Shown here in pieces: positions 44,440-57,000 of a stretch of 64,000 bases of DNA. The stretch is from contig JAREIK010002645.1 in NCBI GenBank assembly GCA_029783825.1, forward strand, positions 682,001 through 746,000, read 5' to 3'. Source of the stretch: Sapria himalayana (lineage: Eukaryota > Streptophyta > Magnoliopsida > Malpighiales > Rafflesiaceae). The position numbers were made by a program, and so were the translations under genes. The first letter of the stretch is position 1. Every line of letters begins with the position of its first letter. A model generated the notes under the pieces. That model saw only the letters and a program-made list of their open reading frames with translations, was not told where the DNA came from and ran no database searches.

Positions 44440-44900
44440 TTGGTGCTTAGTCATTATAGAATACTTAAATATAATTGAAATTACATCCCCATGTAATTAA
44501 ATAATCACATAATTAAATATATAATTACAACCCAAAAAAAGAATAAGTATTACTAGAAATATAAATCATATCCATACATGTCAAACATATCTAAATATAT
44601 AAAAAAATGCGTAGTATGTATCGATTAATAGAGGTTATAATGCATCTGTTAATATTAAGGATGTTTATTTATAACTACACATTAAAACACAATAGTTTCA
44701 TATGTGATATGTCAAATTCTATCTAATACCATTTGTTAGAGCTTTCGGATTTGGATGCATGGCATATAAAAAATCACTACCATTGTAAATTTATGTTCTT
44801 ACATGAAGACTATGAGAGTTTGTTCAAAAATATACCTTAAATAGAGTGAACAATAGTGTATGGAAAATCATTGCCATTGTAAATTTACTTGTACTTCCAT
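44440..44900. other. AT-rich spacer
   Basis: No gene or clear element. A short repeated phrase (ATGGCATATAAAAAATCACT at about 44760 and GTATGGAAAATCATTGCCAT near 44858, both followed by TTGTAAATTTA) suggests a small duplication. Confidence 0.35.
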
Positions 44901-45517
44901 CATCATTTTCAAAATCTCTTCAATAACTTATGTATATTATTAACTTGAGAACTTTGTTGTTTTCTCTTCTTCATTTGCATCTTCTGAGTTGTATAACTTT
45001 AATTCTCAAAAATTCATGACTTTAAAGAAGTCCAGAACTTCATAAAAGTATTCATCTTAATCTTCATTTTCTTTATTTTCTTCGAGTTATAATTCAAATT
45101 CTTCATTATTTTTTCCATATTCTTTGAGGTAACACTTTTTTATAAAGTCTTTTCATTTGAAATCTACCTTATATCTCACTGTGATAATTAAGAAGCTATG
45201 TATTCTCCCATACTCTTCATCACTATGATATAGATTCTATGACCCTTATTGAGGTTGAATTTTACTTATTCGTTGTTCACTTGAAGTATGAATTTTCACT
45301 TATTGACATCCATTAATGTTTATATAATAGCTAAAAAAGTATATTCCAATATTAAAAAAGCATATTGATTTTCTTCTATGCCAAGCACAATTAAATTTGC
45401 CTAAAAATAAACTTACCTATTTTCACCAAGACATTATTAATCACCCACTTGGAAGTTTGATTTAATGATTAGCTATTTGAAGTGAGACAATGAGAGAGCA
45501 ACTGGAGTTATCTCATA

Positions 45518-48104
45518 CTTGATTCCAAGTCACATATTTTTCGATAGAAAGTGTGCTCCCCAATTATACATGAAAATCATAAATAATTTTGAATCTTTCG
45601 ACTTTCATATAAGTTTATGTTGGAAAATTATATTATACTTTTTGGTTATATCTATTATTCTATTAGTCTCTAACTTTTTCTTGATACTCATTATATATTT
45701 TATGAAGTTTTTGTTATTTGGTATTTGTACCACCTCTTCAGCAAATGAAATATTTACCTCCAACTTTTGGAAAATATTTAAAAACTTTTCAAATTGCTTG
45801 ACTATTCTGAGGAAAATATTGGCTTGAAATAGTTTATCTCTTTCTATTTCATATCCTATTTATCCATGATTTTGATATGTTGTATCTCTTGTTCTCTCTT
45901 CTTTATTTTACTATGGCGAGGAAAAAAATTAGACAATAAATTCTAATGATGTTATGACTTTGGAAAATATTGCAAAATGTTGTGTCGTATAAATGATATT
46001 TTTTGCTTCATTGATGAGTGGTATTTTGTTTTTTGGCAAAATTATGACTTCTTTAGATAAAGCTTCTCCATTTGTAACATGGAACTTTTTTCTCAGTCAG
46101 TTGGTTGGTTGTTTAGGGTTTCCCAAGCATTAAAAGATTGAGTGGATGGTGACTTCAAAAGATGGTTTACTACACTTCCCCTTCTGCTTCCATTTCAAAT
46201 TATTGTTCCTCTAATTCCTCACCACATCTCAGTGTTATAGATAGACAATTCGTTAAATTTTCCTTGATTTATTGGATAATTTATTTTTATTCATTTATTT
46301 CATTAAGGTTTCTAGTTATTTAAGTTGATTCTAAATAAATTTTTTATCATGTTCATATATTATCTCATTTTAATCCATTCCACATAGGTTTCTTAAAGAT
46401 TATTTTCTTCTCTTCATCTTTGTGAGTAAGGCAATGATATTTTCTTCATTCAATGACTTTTTTTCTCCCTTTGGTGTAATAAAGTTAAAGCATGATTCTC
46501 TTTGTATGTGATAATTTATTAATTTATTCTTAAAATTCTTTTGATATTGACCCATATTATGTTGCATATTCATATAGCTTCCATATGAAAGACTTTCACA
46601 ATTCCTCAATTTGGATTATAATATATGAGGATATTATTGTTGGGTCATAAAAAATACCTTATACTTTATTGAATATTAGTCTTGTGTTACATACTAGGTT
46701 TAATTTAGCCTATTTATATTGTTGTATAGTTGAAACTTATCCTATACTAATTCATTTATCATTTAATAAATCAAAATTATTGAAAATTACATCTATATTT
46801 GCCTATGTGATAGTCAATCTATCCAACTCTAATAATCTAGCTTGCTTCCTCCAAAATACTTAAACTTTTGGAGTTTAATAATTATTTTCTACTAGTTTTT
46901 CAAAAAAGTATACTTCATCAGTCAACTTGTTTTTGATGGAAATACTCGAGGATGCATCAATTGTGTATCTCATTATTTAATTAATCTCATTGTAAAAAGA
47001 TTACACTAAAAAACATAACTCAGATTCATGGTATGGACACCTTATTAAAAGTTATTTAATTTGGTCCCGAACATTATATAATATCTCATGCTCCTTTTAT
47101 TATAATTGATTTTTCTCTCATTTGTTGAGATATGATTTGAGACAATAAAAACTTAGCGAAAAAGGCTTGAAATAGTTCATCCCAATTTTTGGTTGAATCT
47201 TGAGAAAAAAAATGGAATCAACTATAAGCTTTGTCTCTTAAAGAAAATAGAAAGAGTCATAACATGATAGCTTCGAAGTTAACTCTATGTATCTTTATCA
47301 TATCATATAGCTCTAAAAAATCTAAGATGTAGCTATTCAAATCTTCTGGTATCCTCCAACTATATTGATTTTTTTATAATATAACTATAAAACTTGGCTT
47401 TAACTAACTTGAACTAGTTTCATTCGAATCATAGAATAGTTATTCATTTATAAGGATAATTATGTTAACTTATTTTGACTAATCAAACTAAATAATCCCC
47501 GACAAAAGTGTCAAAACTTATTGTGACTTTATTATGATGCATAATTTTATTAGTTATGTAATGTCCTAAAAGCTCATTGATGAGAGTGTCTCATTAATAG
47601 AGATCTATAAGTATACATTTCATAAAAGTAGTAAATATGACTTTCATCTATATATCAATTATACAACTATGGTGTTAGTGAATAAGTTATTCAACATTGA
47701 GATAACGCAATTTTAATAAATTAGATATTTTAGATTGTGTAATTAATCTTAAATCTATGAGTTTATTCATTTAATTTACATAATATATATTCAAATTAGT
47801 TCATATTATTTTATGTTTGGACACAAAATGAAGGTTGGATTTTGTGTTATGACTCATTACATCAATGACATATAAGGTGGTTATCACCATTGAACTTATT
47901 CTAATGATGGCTCCCTCATAACTGTTCCCTTGGTATATCATCACATATACAACAAATCATATTTACTCAAGATTCTTACATAGTTCAATACCTTTTAGGC
48001 AACTTATTACTTATACAAATGGTATCTGAATCCAATAATACTATCCATCATAGTAGGCCATCAATATTCATATAAGGTATGATAAAGATTGAATAGTTGG
48101 GCAG
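45518..48104. repeat. 2587-bp tandem duplication, copy 1
   Basis: Begins CTTGATTCCAAGTCACATAT and ends GAATAGTTGGGCAG. By eye it differs from copy 2 at only two positions (46094 C versus A at 48681; 46728 A versus T at 49315). It contains a worn primer site (47494-47520) and the Athila-like gag piece. Frames within it (45519-45827, 46400-46609, 46669-46863) recur exactly in copy 2 and are not genes. Confidence 0.93.
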
Positions 48105-50691
48105 CTTGATTCCAAGTCACATATTTTTCGATAGAAAGTGTGCTCCCCAATTATACATGAAAATCATAAATAATTTTGAATCTTTCGACTTTCATATAAG
48201 TTTATGTTGGAAAATTATATTATACTTTTTGGTTATATCTATTATTCTATTAGTCTCTAACTTTTTCTTGATACTCATTATATATTTTATGAAGTTTTTG
48301 TTATTTGGTATTTGTACCACCTCTTCAGCAAATGAAATATTTACCTCCAACTTTTGGAAAATATTTAAAAACTTTTCAAATTGCTTGACTATTCTGAGGA
48401 AAATATTGGCTTGAAATAGTTTATCTCTTTCTATTTCATATCCTATTTATCCATGATTTTGATATGTTGTATCTCTTGTTCTCTCTTCTTTATTTTACTA
48501 TGGCGAGGAAAAAAATTAGACAATAAATTCTAATGATGTTATGACTTTGGAAAATATTGCAAAATGTTGTGTCGTATAAATGATATTTTTTGCTTCATTG
48601 ATGAGTGGTATTTTGTTTTTTGGCAAAATTATGACTTCTTTAGATAAAGCTTCTCCATTTGTAACATGGAACTTTTTTCTAAGTCAGTTGGTTGGTTGTT
48701 TAGGGTTTCCCAAGCATTAAAAGATTGAGTGGATGGTGACTTCAAAAGATGGTTTACTACACTTCCCCTTCTGCTTCCATTTCAAATTATTGTTCCTCTA
48801 ATTCCTCACCACATCTCAGTGTTATAGATAGACAATTCGTTAAATTTTCCTTGATTTATTGGATAATTTATTTTTATTCATTTATTTCATTAAGGTTTCT
48901 AGTTATTTAAGTTGATTCTAAATAAATTTTTTATCATGTTCATATATTATCTCATTTTAATCCATTCCACATAGGTTTCTTAAAGATTATTTTCTTCTCT
49001 TCATCTTTGTGAGTAAGGCAATGATATTTTCTTCATTCAATGACTTTTTTTCTCCCTTTGGTGTAATAAAGTTAAAGCATGATTCTCTTTGTATGTGATA
49101 ATTTATTAATTTATTCTTAAAATTCTTTTGATATTGACCCATATTATGTTGCATATTCATATAGCTTCCATATGAAAGACTTTCACAATTCCTCAATTTG
49201 GATTATAATATATGAGGATATTATTGTTGGGTCATAAAAAATACCTTATACTTTATTGAATATTAGTCTTGTGTTACATACTAGGTTTAATTTAGCCTAT
49301 TTATATTGTTGTATTGTTGAAACTTATCCTATACTAATTCATTTATCATTTAATAAATCAAAATTATTGAAAATTACATCTATATTTGCCTATGTGATAG
49401 TCAATCTATCCAACTCTAATAATCTAGCTTGCTTCCTCCAAAATACTTAAACTTTTGGAGTTTAATAATTATTTTCTACTAGTTTTTCAAAAAAGTATAC
49501 TTCATCAGTCAACTTGTTTTTGATGGAAATACTCGAGGATGCATCAATTGTGTATCTCATTATTTAATTAATCTCATTGTAAAAAGATTACACTAAAAAA
49601 CATAACTCAGATTCATGGTATGGACACCTTATTAAAAGTTATTTAATTTGGTCCCGAACATTATATAATATCTCATGCTCCTTTTATTATAATTGATTTT
49701 TCTCTCATTTGTTGAGATATGATTTGAGACAATAAAAACTTAGCGAAAAAGGCTTGAAATAGTTCATCCCAATTTTTGGTTGAATCTTGAGAAAAAAAAT
49801 GGAATCAACTATAAGCTTTGTCTCTTAAAGAAAATAGAAAGAGTCATAACATGATAGCTTCGAAGTTAACTCTATGTATCTTTATCATATCATATAGCTC
49901 TAAAAAATCTAAGATGTAGCTATTCAAATCTTCTGGTATCCTCCAACTATATTGATTTTTTTATAATATAACTATAAAACTTGGCTTTAACTAACTTGAA
50001 CTAGTTTCATTCGAATCATAGAATAGTTATTCATTTATAAGGATAATTATGTTAACTTATTTTGACTAATCAAACTAAATAATCCCCGACAAAAGTGTCA
50101 AAACTTATTGTGACTTTATTATGATGCATAATTTTATTAGTTATGTAATGTCCTAAAAGCTCATTGATGAGAGTGTCTCATTAATAGAGATCTATAAGTA
50201 TACATTTCATAAAAGTAGTAAATATGACTTTCATCTATATATCAATTATACAACTATGGTGTTAGTGAATAAGTTATTCAACATTGAGATAACGCAATTT
50301 TAATAAATTAGATATTTTAGATTGTGTAATTAATCTTAAATCTATGAGTTTATTCATTTAATTTACATAATATATATTCAAATTAGTTCATATTATTTTA
50401 TGTTTGGACACAAAATGAAGGTTGGATTTTGTGTTATGACTCATTACATCAATGACATATAAGGTGGTTATCACCATTGAACTTATTCTAATGATGGCTC
50501 CCTCATAACTGTTCCCTTGGTATATCATCACATATACAACAAATCATATTTACTCAAGATTCTTACATAGTTCAATACCTTTTAGGCAACTTATTACTTA
50601 TACAAATGGTATCTGAATCCAATAATACTATCCATCATAGTAGGCCATCAATATTCATATAAGGTATGATAAAGATTGAATAGTTGGGCAG
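48105..50691. repeat. 2587-bp tandem duplication, copy 2
   Basis: Directly abuts copy 1. The tetramer CTTG occurs at the start of copy 1 (45518-45521), at the junction (48105-48108) and just after copy 2 (50692-50695), so the breakpoints share 4 bp of microhomology. Copy 2 carries the second gag and primer-site remnants (50081-50107). Confidence 0.93.
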
Positions 50692-51289
50692 CTTGTCCAT
50701 CACTTTTTTTTATTTTTATTGCTTATATTTTGTTCTATCATTTGTTTTTCAGTTCTCTATCTCATAAGTGCTCGTGTCATTCTTTTAATTTATAGGTTCA
50801 TAGAATTTAACTTGGTCTAACAAGCCATGCTCATTAACATTTGGTATGATGACTATGAAACAAAATTTTTAAAAAAGTACACTCACAACATAAATGCAAT
50901 ATAAGCACTAAACAAATATCATAATCACATGGCTTAAAATAGAATTATCCTTTCATAAGGATAATTATACAAACTTATGTTTGTTGTTGGGCTATTAATA
51001 CAATTCCTAGTAGTGACACCAAAAAAACTCATTATGATTTTGTAAGAGTATCAAAACTCATAGTTAGTTTTATTATCCCAAAACTTAGTTAAGCAAGGAC
51101 CTCCAGTCTAATACAGTTTTCTAAATATATCAGTTGTACAAGTAATAAAGTAGAAATAAGTTCGGTTATCAATCATACAAGAATTATTTTAGTAGTTTAA
51201 TTAATTAATAAAGAACTAATAACTATATGAGTTGAATAAATGTACTTGATCTTTATGATGATACTTAGACTATGGTGTCCGTGTCACTA

Positions 51290-53370
51290 TAAATAACCAA
51301 TATGGTTGCTTGCCTCTTAGTAACATAAAAATTGTGCCATTAGGAATAGCCATGGATTTGACTTAGGCTCTTTGAGCCAATTGTCATGACATTGGAATTG
51401 ACTGTGACTTTGGTCTTTTCACTCTAGCATACAAATGTCACGACACTAGAAAAGCTATGACCAGAGTAATTATTTTTTGCAATGAAAAGTCATATTAGAA
51501 AATTATGTCGTGACTCACATCACTTGATATTTTTACTTCATTTTGAATAAGTCATGATTTTGGAATGTGTCGTGACTACTTGTACCAATGAGATATTTGG
51601 TTTTCGTGACATAAAAATAATTTTATGGTCATAATATACTCTAGAGCTTGTATGACTACAACTCCAAAAAAATATTTTGACCATGATAAATATGTTACAT
51701 AGTAAAATGATTGTATCATTTTGATGGTAAAGTTTTGGCGTAACAAGAATGTCATGACTATTTTGATAGATTCATGACCAAGAAATGATATCATAACTAC
51801 TTAAAACTAGTAAGGAGGTATACATATATTTTCATAAGTTTTTGTTATGATTATTTATCACTCATCTCCTCTACAAAGCTTTTAATCCACTAAGTTGCAT
51901 TTTCACCAAACTTCTTTATGATTTCATTTCACTCACCAAATCCACTCAAAATAAGAATTTAGTGGAATCTCTTCGATATACTAATATATATTAAAAATGC
52001 CCATGTTTACTCCTCGAATGATACAAATTATTTGATATTTAAAGTATCAAACAATTATTTATTTCTATTTTCTAACTTCTAATATTATAAAGATGCAAAA
52101 TAATATGGTAATAGATGTATTTTGGTTTTCAACTTCATGAGTGTCATGTTCATGACTATTAACATATGTCTTTTCATGAATCTCAACTATTAAAATTATA
52201 CAAGAGAAAATGGCTTATAGTGTTGTGACCATCATACTAGATACCTCTATTTAAATGTATCCTCATGACATATCTATTATTATCACCCATAACCGACACA
52301 TGATTCCCACACCATGATGAAACTTTTAGATTTAATGTTCTACTTAACTCATATATTACTTGAAAGTTAATTTTTCTAGAATATATACATTGTATCAGTC
52401 TTAAATACAGTTGTACTTTCGATTTCATAAGCATCATACTCATAATAATTAAATTTACCTCGATCTTGAATTTTCACACATTTGTTTGTCTCACTCATTA
52501 AGATTATAATGAATGTTAATTTTTTGTTATCACACTACATGAGTATATCCCATGACATACATATAATTGTCCACAACTGCCATCATGTATAAATGTATAA
52601 AATTATCAAAACCCTAAATTGATGTTCTAAATATCAACTATATCCATCAAAATCTAAATAATAATATTACCACTAATATAAATAATATAATATCACATTA
52701 TCAATACAAGAGTACATAAAAATGAACTCTAAATTCTAATTTATCAAAATTTTGACCAAAATTTACTTGAGATATTTTTAGTAATATCTTATGGAATTGA
52801 GGGTTCTTAGTGACAACTATGGTGAGGATATAAGGTTGGCAGTTGGGGGTTGGTAGTCATGTGGCTAGGGTTTAGTGCTCTTAGCTCAAATCCAATTTCT
52901 TTATCTTTTTTTTTTCATTCAAAATCTGATAAGAATTGCTTTTATATTCTGGAGATTAATGCAATTCTTTAAGCTGAAAGTTGTAGTGTTGACTTGATGC
53001 CATTACTTTTATTATCTCATTGGATATTTTCTAGTGTATAAAATTTATGGTGGCAAAGATTGTCATGATTAAGATATATTTTTTTACAATACAAAGTCAT
53101 GATGTTAGGAATGACCATTACTTATACATTTATCTCGGGGATACAAAGTTGTAGCATTGATAATAACAATAGTTTTGATGTTTTCTCATTTGAGCACAAA
53201 GTCTCGGTGACTAGAAATGCCATGACCTGAGTAATGCTCCATGGAGCACAATGTCCTAGTAGAAAATATTGTCATAATTTTTTGTATTTGTTATCTGAGC
53301 TATGTATTGATTAAGTTTTGGTATTAAAAAATACCATGATTTTTTGTACCAATGGGAAACTTTGCTACCG
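51290..53370. repeat. LTR-like DNA with GCCATGAC minisatellite phrases
   Basis: Phrases such as TAGGAATAGCCATGGATTTG, CGACACTAGAAAAGC and GTCATGATTTTGG recur at 51290-51820 and 53030-53370, with AT-rich DNA between. These match the block at 10290-11050 and support a shared LTR family. No gene seen. Confidence 0.5.
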
Positions 53371-53386
53371 TGATGTAAAAATAAGG

Positions 53387-53388
<2 letters not shown>

Positions 53389-53420
<32 letters not shown>

Positions 53421-53479
53421 TTTGTTTGTATTTGATATACCAAAACTTTAAAACACACACACATATATACACACATACA

Positions 53480-53508
<29 letters not shown>
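53389..53508. repeat. Compound AT / CA-TG microsatellite
   Basis: An AT run at 53389-53416, then at 53453-53508 a CACACA...ACATGT...TGTGTG arrangement ending in another AT run. The second part is an almost perfect palindrome centred on ACATGT (about 53477-53482). About 440 bp upstream of the CSA start codon. Confidence 0.85.
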
Positions 53509-53513
<5 letters not shown>

Positions 53514-53947
53514 GCTAGTAGTTGGATGGTTGTAGACTTTTTCATAAATGTGAATACCTTATCTCCAATCTACCATGTCTCTAAATATATATTAATTTTC
53601 GAAAATTATTTTTTGTATAGAAAATTTGTTTTTTTGGTAAACTTTTTTGAATTGAAAATTAGTTTTCAAACTCAAAATTGTGGTTTATGAATTCGAAAAC
53701 AAATATTTGAGATTTATTTTTTTTTTAAATTTTTGGTAGAAAAAATTGAGTTGATACATTTTACATTTCAGTGCACTAAAATTTAATAATTTTTAATTTT
53801 GGTATATATATTTTTGATTTTTAAAAAGCATATTTTTGTAAATTACTTTGTATTTGGTGAAAGTGAACCAAAAATGAAAAATATTTGTTTTTGTTTTGGT
53901 GCATGCATGTGCTAAGTGTTGAATTTGACAGAAAAAGATGCTGGAAA
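53509..53947 (+). promoter_or_regulatory. Putative promoter / 5' UTR of the CSA gene
   Basis: AT-rich upstream region with several TATA-like stretches (for example TATATATATTTTT at about 53803), so no single TATA box can be chosen. An in-frame ATG at 53903 precedes the preferred start by 15 codons. Confidence 0.3.
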
Positions 53948-54097
53948 ATGCGGAAGGAACTCGGTTTCAGAGAAATTGGCAAATTGAGCGCCAATTTATT
54001 CAAACGTGGCGTTAAATCCAGCAGGATTGCCAACCTGAAACTCTCAAATTGCAAAGATATCGTTTCTGCGCACGGAGGTTCCATCAACTCTCTTCAG
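53948..54097 (+). CDS. CSA: CSA exon 1
   Basis: Fifty codons, phase 0 donor CTTCAG|GTATAG. Encodes MRKELGFREIGKLSANLFKR, then NLKLSNCKDIVSAHGGSINS and LQ. Followed by a 6.7 kb intron. Confidence 0.85.
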
Positions 54098-57000
54098 GTA
54101 TAGCTGCCGGGGAATTTTGTTTTTTCGTTGGAAACTGTAGTCGGTGAATAGGTTTAATGCTTCCTTTAATCGCCCGAAGGACCATGATGCTGTCGTCTCT
54201 AACTCGCAGAGACAAAAAAAACCAGAAGTTGTTTCATGTGAACGAGACACCTAAAATTCCTCCATAACTTGCTAGTGCCGATCCTTTTCTACATGAAACC
54301 ATTTCTCTTTTGCGATAAGGTGATCCTTCTCTTTGGAACGTTTTCACGAACGGAGTCTCTAATGCCTCGAGAGATCTGAGGTAATTTTACGCGAGACGTT
54401 TTCCATGTTGTGTTCTGAAGAGATAAATAACCTCTTATGGATGGGAGAGTAACACATTTCTGTGCGTACTAATTACCAATTAAGCCTGTTTAATTGAATA
54501 CTCACGAATGTTGTTGTTTTTGGTCATTATTTTTTTGTTATTGTGATATTTTGCCACAAAACATCCTAAGGATGAATCGCTGTTTCTAAAAGAATGCAAG
54601 TCAGTTATGAGATGATTTATCTGTTGTTGTCCATAAAATATTTATGAATCTTGGAATTCCATTGGGAGTGTGTTATTTTTTAGTTTTTATTAAATAATAT
54701 TAGAATTATCTGAACTAAAATTCACAAACTTGTACTCAGAGTTGCTTATACCACAAGAACAATATGTTGTAGTTGCACCAAAAAAATAGAAGTCAACTTG
54801 CATAGTTGGGTCAACCTGATTTGATCCAACATGAATTGGGTGAGATGAAAAAATAAACTTTATTAAAAGGGTACCTCTACCATGCTTGTAACAATATATA
54901 CTAATCAAATTCAGTTGAGAAACCTAATTAGAAAAGATAAAAACAATCTCATTATGTATAAAAAATGATTCTACAACTCACACCACATATCATAAAATCC
55001 TAGTTTATGAATAAAAAAATGATTGAGATAGCTTACAAGTTGAGGGATTTTATCACAAATTAAAATAATAATGAAATCACAAATTGTAATCACAAATCCA
55101 AAAACTCACACCACACATACAACTAACTCATATTTACATTCAAGTGAAGAAAAAAGACTCACAACATCAATAAAAATTAATAGTAAATTTTAACATTTTT
55201 TCCCAAGCCAGTGCTTATATATCCTAAATACCCAACATAAAGAAAAAGAAAGATATTTGTGATTTTTTAACTATTTTTATAAAGATATTTATTATTTGAT
55301 GATTGGTAGGCATATAAGTTATAATTTGCCACTTTAAGTATTTTTTATAAGAAATATGAATTAATTTGATGTGTTTTATTGAATGGTGAAAAATTGGATT
55401 GGTAGTAATAATCAATTTTTTACAGCGAAGTATCATTCATCTTATGCTGATAATATTAATTCATTCAAAAAGTCATTGATCTATTAACTTGCACAAGTAA
55501 CTAATATAATAATTTTATATCATTTTTTATATTTGATCTAAAAATAATATATTGTTGTTTACTATTTTTAGAAATACGATTATTTTTGAGAAATATATAA
55601 AATGTGGTGTTGGATCTCTTCTTTATGGTTTTGTGAGTCAAGCTAATATTAGAGTACGGCTCTATTTGATTATGCTTATGGTCACCAAAAAAATTATGTC
55701 TTGAAATTTCTTTTACATATATAAGATTCTAAACAATTATATTCATTTTAATTTATTTGAAAGAATATAAGAAATGATTTATTATTCTAATAAAATAAGT
55801 AATATTTAATCTAATAATTATAAAATAATAAATATTCTACATGATTTTTTTTTGTATTTTGACGAATTAGTTAAAGGGTCAATATTTATGAATAAGTTTA
55901 CACTCAACCAAGTGATGTGCAAATTAGTATACATTCTATTATACTAATATCAGATAAAATATTTATAACATACATCTTAAGGGAAAGAAAATTTATATTT
56001 TTTTAATAAGCAATTTCAAAACTAGTGATGAATTCAATGTGCCAAAAATTTTCTTCTAGAGCTTAGTATGCACAATTAATTTTATATGAAATATATTTAA
56101 TTGATCATTATTAATAATGATAACATCATCAATATATACTATTAATATCAAATACTCTTTTTTTGATTAATATTCATAAAAACAAATGCAATTTGATGCA
56201 TATGTGCTAAGATCAAAAATAATAATTACCGAAGAGAAATGATTGAATGACATCCTAAGAGATTAATTCATGTCACAAAAATTTTTTTATAGTTTATAAA
56301 TTATATATGCACACTATGTGATACTAAAACTCAATGGTTGTATAAATATTTTGTTTAACAAATAAATAATTTATTTGTGATAAATAATAATAGAAAGTAA
56401 TAATTTGATAATTATCATATTAATCATAAAAGAAAAAATATCTTAATAATTTATACAATAAGTTTTTGTCAATATTTTTACTGCTAACTTGGCCTTAATA
56501 CATCATTATTTTTTTTATGATTTAGTTTTTATTACATACACCCACATATATTCGACAAGAAACTTATATAACAAGATTTCATGAATTGTTAGAGTTAATT
56601 ATATTTAATTCATCTAACATAATTCATTGTTATCTTGTATGATAAAATGTCTTAGAAAGAATATCAAAGATTTCATCATTATTAAGAAAAAATTAAAAAT
56701 TAAAAATTAAAAATTAAAAATTAAAATGAGAGTAAAATAATTAAAGTATTAAGTTGCTACTATGGACTAAAATAATTGAGGTAATAATAGACTCCTCTGG
56801 GGAATGCAATGGACATATACTTTTACTATACTTTTTTAGATCGAGATCAAATCACCTAATCTTAGTCTCCTCACGTGGAGATCATACTTCGTATCTGATG
56901 AGACACTCTCACTAAAAGCATTTGCTTCACTAACATCATTATGAGTCTCAATAGAGTTAGGTTTTGATGATGCACCAAGATATGTTTCTCCATTCTTTCT

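Larger units (their letters stand above)
44900..53380 (-). mobile_element. Athila-like Ty3/gypsy remnant, partly duplicated
   Basis: On - the parts appear in retroelement order. LTR-like DNA runs from 53380 to 51030, then come a primer-site-like sequence (51002-51030), gag and protease. A protease fragment (SLQIANH, then LVKIGKFIF in another frame) lies at about 45490-45390. Gag motifs (FLELYDMIKIHRVNFEAI, FSLRDKAYS, NWDELFQAFFAKFL) occur at about 47365-47120 and again at 49952-49707 because a 2587-bp segment is tandemly duplicated. All frames are interrupted. It resembles the more eroded remnant at 5690-11260. Confidence 0.7.

Noticed and set aside
45519..49450. Pairs of identical 64-105 codon frames in the tandem duplication as duplicated genes
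   Set aside because: They are identical only because the DNA was recently duplicated. They read antisense to an Athila-like gag/protease remnant and contain no family motif.
56692..56726. Interstitial telomeric repeat
   Set aside because: The unit is ATTAAAA, not TTTAGGG.
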